Shown here: in pieces, positions 27,857 to 33,276 of the stretch | Layout of the letters: the number at the start of each line of letters is the position of its first letter | How positions within the stretch are numbered: the first letter of the stretch is position 1 | Assembly: GCF_900187945.1 (NCBI RefSeq) | Contig: NZ_FYEH01000006.1 | Span: forward strand, 186,001-250,000 | Reading direction: 5' to 3' | DNA from: Arboricoccus pini | GTDB taxonomy: Bacteria > Pseudomonadota > Alphaproteobacteria > Geminicoccales > Geminicoccaceae | Length of the DNA stretch: 64,000 nucleotides | Program-made: the position numbers and the translations under genes | The notes under the pieces: model-generated | Databases searched by the model: none | What the model saw: the letters and a program-made list of their open reading frames with translations, nothing else | What the model was told of the DNA's origin: nothing

Positions 27857-27868
27857 GACACGTATGTC
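27857..27868. promoter_or_regulatory. Possible LysR operator in the divergent promoter
   Basis: GACA-CGTA-TGTC dyad in the 100-base gap between the LysR gene and its divergent neighbour. LysR regulators usually bind dyads of a T-N11-A type in such gaps; this dyad is short and its assignment is a guess. Confidence 0.25.
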
Positions 27869-27944
27869 GTTCCGGAGATGATTCTAGCGCCGTCCTGATG
27901 CCTCGGCCATGTGGACACGAGCGCGACATTCAAAGGAAAGCACG

Positions 27945-29027
27945 ATGGCGGACGACGGCGCGGGACAACGTCACCTCGCGGTATTCGGCGGCTATGGCGT
28001 GGTAGGCACAGGCATCGTCAGCCGGCTGCTGGATCAGCCAAGGTGGCGAATGACCACCATCGGGCGCACAGCGGCGCCTGCCAGGCTCATCGACGGACGA
28101 TCACCGCCTCGACATCTCCAAGCTGACTTGCTCGATGCTGTTAAGACAAGGACTGCCCTGGCGAGCCTGTCCGATGTGACCGACATGATATTCTGCGCCT
28201 ATGTCGAGCGCGATACGATGGCGGCGACGGTCGCACCCAACGTGGCCATGCTCGCCCACGCTCTCGATGCCCTGGAGGCTGCATGCGCGCCGCTACGCCG
28301 GGTCGTGCTGATCGGAGGCGGCAAGTCCTATGGCGAGCATCTCGGCCCTTACAAAACGCCCGCGAAGGAACGCGATCCGCGTCACCTCGGCCCGATCTTC
28401 TACAACGATCAGGAGGACCTGCTGCGCGAGCGGGCGAAGGGTTCCGGCTTCGAATGGACGGTGCTGCGGCCGGATGGCGTACTGGGCCCGAGCATTGGTT
28501 CGCCGATGAACATGCTCATGGGGGTCGGCGCCTATGCCGCAATATGCAAAGAGCTTGGTATCCCGCTGCGGTTTCCGGGCAGCCCGGCAGCATGGTCGGC
28601 GCTGCATCAGGCAACAGACGCCGGGGTGCTGGCCAGTGCGGTGGAATGGTCGCTCACAACGCCGTCTGCGTCCGGCCAGATATTCAACGTCACGAATGGC
28701 GACAATTTCCGCTGGCAGAACGTCTGGCCCGAGATCGCCGCTGTCTTTCAGGTCGACGTGGCGCCGCCGCAACCCATGCACCTCGGCGAGCAGATGGCGG
28801 ACAAGGCCGGGCTTTGGCAGCGGATGGTCGACCGGCACGGCCTGCTCCCCATCGCATGGGAGAAGCTGGCGGCATGGCCGTTCGTCGACGCCTGGTTCCA
28901 CATGTCCTTCGACATGGTGCAAAGCACGATCAAAATCCGCCAGGCCGGCTTCAACACGTGCATCGACACGCACGACGCCCTGGTAACCGGCTTGCAAAAG
29001 CTGCGGCGCCATCGCGTGCTTCCGTAG
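27945..29027 (+). CDS. PRISE-type SDR (progesterone 5-beta-reductase/iridoid synthase-like)
   Basis: NAD(P)H-dependent oxidoreductase of the extended SDR fold, 360 aa. The cofactor motif is AVFGGYGVVGTGIVSRLL, a G-x-x-G-x-x-G pattern. The segment GPIFYNDQEDLLRERAK matches the family Y-N-x-x-E-D-x-L segment, in place of the classical YxxxK context. VLRPDGVLGPS and NVTNGDNFRWQNVWPEIA are also typical of the 'NAD-dependent epimerase/PRISE' family. These enzymes reduce the C=C bond of enones. The ATG at 27945 follows AAAGGAAAG. It is probably under control of the divergent LysR protein. The natural substrate is unknown. Confidence 0.85.
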   Translation: MADDGAGQRHLAVFGGYGVVGTGIVSRLLDQPRWRMTTIGRTAAPARLIDGRSPPRHLQADLLDAVKTRTALASLSDVTDMIFCAYVERDTMAATVAPNVAMLAHALDALEAACAPLRRVVLIGGGKSYGEHLGPYKTPAKERDPRHLGPIFYNDQEDLLRERAKGSGFEWTVLRPDGVLGPSIGSPMNMLMGVGAYAAICKELGIPLRFPGSPAAWSALHQATDAGVLASAVEWSLTTPSASGQIFNVTNGDNFRWQNVWPEIAAVFQVDVAPPQPMHLGEQMADKAGLWQRMVDRHGLLPIAWEKLAAWPFVDAWFHMSFDMVQSTIKIRQAGFNTCIDTHDALVTGLQKLRRHRVLP

Positions 29028-29407
29028 AACCGTAGATCGGATCGATGGAGAAGACGGGGGCTGCGCGCGGCGATCGGAGCCGGCTCAGGAGGAGACGATC
29101 CCGTAGCGCTCCAAGAAGATACCGCACAATCGCCCAGGGTGATGGGTTGTCCGATCGCTCCCAAGGTCGGCAGCGACGACGCCCAGGATTGTCTTCATCT
29201 GGGCCGCGCCGGGCGACATGGGGCGTGAAGCCGGCGTTAGTGCGGGCTCGAGGAGCGTCGCCTGCAGCCTGGGCGAATTCGCCGGAGCGATCTTTGGGGA
29301 GCAGGCATGTTCTTCCGCTTGATGAAGACCAATATGCGTTAGGGCATCGTTGCGGCCGGACGGATCGCGGTGCCGCAATGAGCGTCCACGCCTCAAGGAG
29401 AAACGCG
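29028..29407. other. Non-coding or decayed stretch before the DUF427 gene
   Basis: About 380 bases with open frames on both strands but none I can support. The minus-strand frame 29085-29396 would start at TTG, and its product matches nothing I recognise. AAGGAG at 29395-29400 belongs to the following gene. No repeat or RNA structure was recognised. Confidence 0.4.
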
Positions 29408-29782
29408 GTGGCCGACCGAATCGTCAAAATTCCAGGTGCCGATCACCCCATCAGCATCGAGCCCAGCGGCGAGCGGATCGTCGTTACCGTCGCCGGGCAG
29501 ATCGTGGCGGATAGCCGGAACGCGTTAGTCCTGCGCGAGGCCGATTATCCGCCAGTCTATTATATTCCGCGCGGCGACGCGGAGCCGGGCCAGCTGACAC
29601 GCAGCGCGCATGCTACCTACTGCCCCTATAAAGGCGAGGCTTCCTATTTCGACATTCCGGCGGGAGGCGAGCGTTCGCGTAACGCCGTCTGGAGCTACGA
29701 GGCGCCCTACTCAGCGGCCGGAGCGATCAAGGACCATCTGGCATTCTACCCGAACCGCGTAGACGCGATCGAGATCGGCTGA
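29408..29782 (+). CDS. DUF427 domain protein
   Basis: Small beta-rich protein (124 aa from the GTG start) of the DUF427 family, whose function is not established. Recognisable features are RIVVTVAGQIVADSRNALVL, YPPVYYIPRGDAE, the conserved THATYCPYKGEA-like segment (SAHATYCPYKGEASYFDI), WSYEAPYSAAGAIKDHLAFY and the C-terminal VDAIEI. I chose the GTG at 29408 because AAGGAG at 29395-29400 is seven bases away; an ATG at 29378 would add ten residues. It stands alone in the accessory patch and has no visible operon partner. Confidence 0.85.
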   Translation: MADRIVKIPGADHPISIEPSGERIVVTVAGQIVADSRNALVLREADYPPVYYIPRGDAEPGQLTRSAHATYCPYKGEASYFDIPAGGERSRNAVWSYEAPYSAAGAIKDHLAFYPNRVDAIEIG

Positions 29783-30150
29783 GACGGCCAGCCCCGCGCG
29801 GGCGGATTGCCTCGATGGCTGTGCCTCTTCAGCGCCGAGCCGCACATGATCGCCACGGGCAACGCCTCGCAACGGAGGATCGCCTGCTCTGGTCACTGGC
29901 AAGCGGCCTGCCGCGCCGCGCCATCGCCCAAGAATACGGCGGAGCGCATGGGCCGGGAGTGCCGCCCCGGAGGAAATTGCCGCTATCGGCAGACGGACCT
30001 CGGCGAAGGCCGCCCCTTGAGGCGTTCGAAGCGACCACGCAAATCGACTGCGTCTACAGGACGGCAATCAAACGCACCACCCTCAAGCTGCGCAACGGCG
30101 GGAACTGACACATGGATGGATGAACGATCCTGCATCCACGTTTTCATCGA
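29783..30150. other. Stretch without a supportable gene; possible HTH remnant
   Basis: About 370 bases. The plus-strand frame around 29815-30108 contains EDRLLWSLASGLPRRAIAQE, which resembles the start of a small helix-turn-helix protein, but the rest of the frame loses this character. It may be a frameshifted remnant. No repeats or RNA genes were seen. Confidence 0.35.
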
Positions 30151-30255
30151 CTAGAAGCGACATGACAACCTGCAAAACCTTGCGTTCGGTCCTGCTCGTT
30201 GCTGTCGTCGGAGCCAGCCGTCCTTCCGCCTTACGCGGTCGTGAAGTTCGGTCAT
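30151..30255 (-). pseudogene. 34-codon frame with a consensus ribosome-binding site (5' gene remnant or leader peptide)
   Basis: ATG at 30255 preceded by GGAGGAGAA (complement of 30261-30269), one of the best ribosome-binding sites in the window. The frame then runs only 34 codons, starting MTELHDRVRRKDGWLRRQQR, before TAG at 30151. Such a strong initiation site on such a short frame suggests the preserved 5' end of a truncated gene. A leader peptide is possible, but nothing downstream on this strand would be controlled by it. Confidence 0.4.
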
Positions 30256-30301
30256 GTTATTTCTCCTCCGCCGCAAGACCTATCTTATCTACAGCCGCAT
30301 G

Positions 30302-30454
30302 TCAGTTTGTGATGTAGCGACCGTCCACAGCCTGCCTTTGGGAAAGCGATTTGGCGCTATTAGTAAGCTTCTTATAGGCTGTCGCTAGGTCACAAAACTC
30401 ATCCGCCGAATTCCCATTTCCGACGCCAGAAAAGTACCCCCTACTCGTCCCCAT
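30302..30454 (-). CDS. Small hypothetical protein (50 aa) overlapping the upstream gene
   Basis: I do not recognise this protein. It starts at ATG 30454 inside the last codons of the 82-aa gene (14-base overlap) and runs 50 codons to TGA at 30302. Its N-terminus is MGTSRGYFSGVGNGNSADEF, followed by a probable helix (CDLATAYKKLTNSAKSLSQ). The composition is that of a soluble helical protein rather than random out-of-frame translation. The overlap suggests translational coupling with its partner. A two-gene unit of small proteins in an accessory region recalls toxin-antitoxin or phage/plasmid modules, but I see no family motif that proves this. Confidence 0.5.
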   Translation of the reverse strand: MGTSRGYFSGVGNGNSADEFCDLATAYKKLTNSAKSLSQRQAVDGRYITN

Positions 30455-30689
30455 AAGACCGCTTTGCTTCGATCTTCGCGTACCGGTCGGCGACCATGCG
30501 CCTCAGTAATTCAGTATTATCGATGCCCAAGCGAGCACGCAAAAGAGCTATCTGCTCGATTGTCTCTTGCGCCGGATAGGCGCCGATGTGCTTGCCTCTC
30601 GGTTTGGCTATCGGTTTCGCGACCGGCGCGACTTCTGTTTTCTCCGCCGTCTTAGGCTCTGATGCGAAAGTGGGCTTAGGCTCCCTCAC
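30441..30689 (-). CDS. Hypothetical 82-aa protein with a C-terminal helical (RHH-like) segment
   Basis: Not a family I can name. It starts at GTG 30689; no ATG lies upstream in frame before a stop at 30774-30776, and the frame upstream of the GTG is also open (AKPKVNPFLAVLGV), so the start is uncertain. The first 35 residues are rich in Pro, Lys and Ala and look disordered (VAPVAKPIAKPRGKHIGAYP). The second half, QETIEQIALLRARLGIDNTE followed by LLRRMVADRYAKIE, looks like two helices with a turn, in the manner of ribbon-helix-helix or small HTH proteins. It overlaps the 50-aa gene, probably in one transcript. Confidence 0.6.
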   Translation of the reverse strand: MREPKPTFASEPKTAEKTEVAPVAKPIAKPRGKHIGAYPAQETIEQIALLRARLGIDNTELLRRMVADRYAKIEAKRSYGDE

Positions 30690-31004
30690 GCCCAGGACCG
30701 CCAGGAACGGATTTACCTTAGGCTTCGCTCTTGCAAGTATAGCTTTGACCTTATGTGCACGTGTGCCCCAGTGCTAAGACCCACTTATGCGGATATGCAC
30801 ACCTCAGCTGCTGCGGAGAAATGAGGCCGCCCGACCGGCGAAAGAGCAATGCCGATAGCCGTAAGGCGGCCTAATCAAGCACCTTGGCAGCCCAGGAACA
30901 AAGAACTCTACTCATAAAAACGCGTCGGGAGTTTATGAGGAGCGACAAGCCAAGAATGGCTGATTATATGTTGATGTGTTCTTAATAATTTAGGGCTCAT
31001 CAAG
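30690..31004. other. AT-richer divergent intergenic region with an inverted repeat
   Basis: About 315 bases between divergent small genes, visibly less GC-rich than the surroundings. AGGCCGCC (30824-30831) and GGCGGCCT (30865-30872) form a perfect 8-base inverted repeat. The last 60 bases before 31005 are A/T-rich and could hold the promoter of the next gene. A 16-codon frame starting MRSDKPRMADYMLMCS ends just before it and might be a leader, but this is weak. Confidence 0.4.
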
Positions 31005-31373
31005 ATGATTCATGGATTTACCTTCGAACCGAGCGACCCACAAGAACACGGCGAATTCGTCACCTGTAATGGAACGCTAGATAGCCCCCTACGAATCGAA
31101 GGAATAAATCGGGAACTCGATTTTACTTTCCGGAAAGGCGACAGACGTGTGGTGACCAGAGTAACACTCGGGCGCGTGCGGGTAGACGTGACGCTTCCAG
31201 ACGACGAATTCGAAGAAGTCAATGAGCGCGTCCGAGCCCCGAACGGGCTGCCTTTGCGCGCAGCTGTGATGAATGTCATCGACACTCAGCCTTATGATAG
31301 AGCGCTACGGACGGTGCCTCCTGGGGAGCCTGAGATCGACAATATTCGCACGCTGACAGCCCCATCTAAATGA
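31005..31373 (+). CDS. Hypothetical protein (122 aa)
   Basis: I cannot assign this protein to a family. It is acidic to neutral and beta-rich in appearance, with HGFTFEPSDPQEHGEFVTCN, then DFTFRKGDRRVVTRVTLGRV and VDVTLPDDEFEEVNERVRAP. The alternating pattern suggests a small beta-barrel or sandwich. There is no signal peptide or membrane segment. Codon and base composition are closer to neutral than in neighbouring housekeeping genes, consistent with recent acquisition. The ATG at 31005 has only a weak AGGG about nine bases upstream. It is flanked by other orphan genes. Confidence 0.6.
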   Translation: MIHGFTFEPSDPQEHGEFVTCNGTLDSPLRIEGINRELDFTFRKGDRRVVTRVTLGRVRVDVTLPDDEFEEVNERVRAPNGLPLRAAVMNVIDTQPYDRALRTVPPGEPEIDNIRTLTAPSK

Positions 31374-31548
31374 CGAGCGGGACAATACGACGCGCGTAGC
31401 GTCCTCCGTGCGGTCCCAAGCGAGCAACGAGGCCGCCCGTGTGCCTATCCACCGACTTCGCGGAGCACACAACGCACCCGCGATCGTCGAGTACAGGGGC
31501 CAAAATCCCGTGCTCGCAGAAAAGCTCGCGCGGCGGAAACACCGCCAT
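31366..31548 (-). CDS. Possible small zinc-ribbon-like protein (60 aa)
   Basis: Weak candidate. The frame from ATG 31548 encodes MAVFPPRELFCEHGILAPVL followed by DDRGCVVCSAKSVDRHTGG, giving a C-x-H...C-x2-C arrangement that could bind zinc. It ends eight bases inside the convergent 122-aa gene. There is no good ribosome-binding site, and competing frames exist on the other strand. It is listed because it would otherwise be missed; it may be noise. Confidence 0.25.
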   Translation of the reverse strand: MAVFPPRELFCEHGILAPVLDDRGCVVCSAKSVDRHTGGLVARLGPHGGRYARRIVPLVI

Positions 31549-31567
31549 TACCTAGGAGAACGCGCGC

Positions 31568-31828
31568 ATGATCAGCATCCCGCATCCGCCACCAAGCCCT
31601 CCAGAGACCCGCACCAATTGGGTCCGTTGGCTGGCGCAAGGGTACCCTATCTCGCTGGCGGTCGTGCTGAACAGCTTGCCTCGCGATCCCGAAACAGGTT
31701 GGCCGGCGGGCGGCTTGCCCGCACCACCGCTCCGGCTATTGCTGGGCCTTCCCGAGGAGCCCGAGGCCGATAAGCCCGCATCGCCTAAATCACCCGCCCA
31801 AGCCACGCCCCCAGGCGGGAAGCCATGA
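31568..31828 (+). CDS. Proline-rich hypothetical protein (86 aa)
   Basis: Unrecognised small protein. A good ribosome-binding site (AGGAG at 31554-31558) precedes the ATG. The N-terminus is proline-rich (MISIPHPPPSPPETRTNWVR); a short hydrophobic segment (YPISLAVVLNSLP) is too short for a secure membrane helix. A leucine/proline stretch and a charged, proline-rich tail follow. Its TGA overlaps the next ATG as ATGA, so the two products are made together and may work together, one cytosolic and one exported. Confidence 0.55.
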   Translation: MISIPHPPPSPPETRTNWVRWLAQGYPISLAVVLNSLPRDPETGWPAGGLPAPPLRLLLGLPEEPEADKPASPKSPAQATPPGGKP

Positions 31829-32061
31829 CGCGCCTTGGAGCGGCCCTGCTGCTGGTGCTGTTAGCCCAGCCTCACGCGGCGCTTGCGCTTGAGCCGGAGT
31901 GGAAGCCGGGCCACACGGCTGCCGAAGCACGCCAACTACGCGAGAAGCGCGAGGAGAATCGGAAGGCAGAGCAACGGTATTGGCGGTCGAAGCCCCTTCA
32001 TTGTGACACGGCCACCGAATGCCAGCGCGCACGCCGTTTGCGCGGCGACGGCTCTTACTAG
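31825..32061 (+). CDS. Small secreted hypothetical protein (78 aa)
   Basis: A short exported protein. MTRLGAALLLVLLAQPHAAL is a typical Sec signal peptide, with cleavage probably near ALA-LEP. The mature part, about 55 residues, is very basic and hydrophilic, with a helical stretch of charged residues (AEARQLREKREENRKAEQRY) and two cysteines (HCDTATEC) that could form a disulfide in the periplasm. It is translationally coupled to the 86-aa gene through ATGA. The arrangement recalls small phage or plasmid exported proteins, but I recognise no family. Confidence 0.6.
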   Translation: MTRLGAALLLVLLAQPHAALALEPEWKPGHTAAEARQLREKREENRKAEQRYWRSKPLHCDTATECQRARRLRGDGSY

Positions 32062-32530
32062 GACCATGTCGTTACCGACCTATAGCGCGCGCCCTCGCTG
32101 CGATAGGCTCTGCTGAGGGCCAGAGCCGGACACCGGCGTGTTTGCTCGATGGCGGCGGAATAGTTGTTACCCGATATCTTCATGCCAATTGCCTCATGGA
32201 GCGACCGAGGGTCACCTGCCTCGAGCTGGTCCGGATCGCTTCCGCCTGGAGGTAAAGCAAAATCAATCGGGCTTTGGGGTGCTAGGCTCGCGGACAAATC
32301 GCGCCGGCGATGGCCAACGCTGCAGTCGTACCACGTTGACGATGACCTCAGGCGCCTGGCGATACAAGGCTGCCGCTTCGGAGCCACTGGCGACGAAGCC
32401 TGGGAGTCCATCGGTCGCATGGGCTCGAGCCCTGCCGTCGCATTCATGGCCGGGCCAAACACGGTAGAGCCCAAGCGCTCCAAGCCGCCGCGGCGCCTTT
32501 ATGGCGCATCGTCCGGCACCTCGGGTCAGT
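32062..32530. other. Stretch without a recognisable gene
   Basis: About 470 bases between the small secreted-protein gene and the end of lolA. Long frames exist on both strands (for example minus 32058-32483 and plus 32164-32607), but they lack ribosome-binding sites and give no family signature, and the plus frame runs into lolA antisense. It may be decayed DNA at the right border of the accessory patch. No copy of the tRNA-Gly 3' end was found here. Confidence 0.4.
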
Positions 32531-33169
32531 TCAGTCGGAGGGCCAGCCGAAAAGCTTGGGATCCCGCCAATGAAAGAGGTCGGGATCGAGAGTCACGCCG
32601 GTCTTGATGTCGGCAAGGACGACCTGCGTGACCAGGCCTTGCGGGTCGGTCACCGTCCAGCGGCGCAATTCCATGGGCGACTGGGCGAAATAGACGATGA
32701 CGTTGCCCTGATCGGGCTTATCCTTCTGGATCACCTTCACGCCGACCTCGTTGCCGACATGCTGGACGGCCTCGACCTCGACCGAATTGTTGAGGTCCAC
32801 CTGGCTGGCCAGGAGGAAGGCCAGGGGTGTCTGTGAGAGAGGAATCTGGTTGACCTGCTTGACGGCCGCGTCCTGGAAGATCAGGCGCCAGTCGGTGGCG
32901 ACCAGCGTGATCTTCGAGGGCGGGTCATAGTCGAGGCGCATCTTGCCCGGCCGCGAGATGTAGACGGTGCCGGCAGCCATGCCCCCATTGGGGTTGATTT
33001 GCTGGAAACGGGCCTGGAGCGTCTTGATCCCGTCGAGATAGGATTCGACGGCGTTGACGGCACTCTGGTCACTCGGCGGCAGCGCGGCCCTGGCACTTTG
33101 CGCGAGGAGACCAGTCAGGAGTCCGGCGGCTGAGGAGCCAAGAAAAAAACGGCGATCGAAAGCGGACAT
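32531..33169 (-). CDS. lolA: Outer-membrane lipoprotein carrier LolA-like protein
   Basis: Periplasmic chaperone that ferries lipoproteins from the LolCDE transporter to the outer membrane. It is 212 aa from MSAFDRRFFLGSSAAGLLTG. The leader has a twin-arginine-like DRRFFLG followed by a hydrophobic stretch and an ARA-A cleavage site, so export could be by Tat. The mature domain has VESYLDGIKTLQARFQQINP, GTVYISRPGKMRLDYDPPSK and PLAFLLASQ, typical of alphaproteobacterial LolA. It lies about 107 bases downstream of ftsK on the same strand, a conserved alphaproteobacterial order. An alternative start three codons earlier (33178) is possible. Confidence 0.9.
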   Translation of the reverse strand: MSAFDRRFFLGSSAAGLLTGLLAQSARAALPPSDQSAVNAVESYLDGIKTLQARFQQINPNGGMAAGTVYISRPGKMRLDYDPPSKITLVATDWRLIFQDAAVKQVNQIPLSQTPLAFLLASQVDLNNSVEVEAVQHVGNEVGVKVIQKDKPDQGNVIVYFAQSPMELRRWTVTDPQGLVTQVVLADIKTGVTLDPDLFHWRDPKLFGWPSD

Positions 33170-33276
33170 GGAAACCATCCCAGGGGTCGAGGCGCCGGCG
33201 ACCCTGGCCGGCCGAGCCTATGAATAGGCGATCTTGAGGCGCGCTCCAAATCGCCGGCCGACGCCGTCCTTCAGGA

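Noticed and set aside
29085-29396. Minus-strand frame of 103 codons before the DUF427 gene
   Set aside because: It would start at TTG, has no ribosome-binding site and shows no recognisable domain. It is kept only as part of the unexplained stretch.
25104-32530. CRISPR array, integrase or insertion sequence in the accessory stretch
   Set aside because: I looked for regularly spaced repeats, tyrosine/serine recombinase motifs and transposase motifs and saw none; only short inverted repeats are present.
32164-32607. 147-codon plus-strand frame before lolA considered as a small gene or transposase remnant
   Set aside because: No ribosome-binding site or domain; its second half is antisense to the end of lolA.
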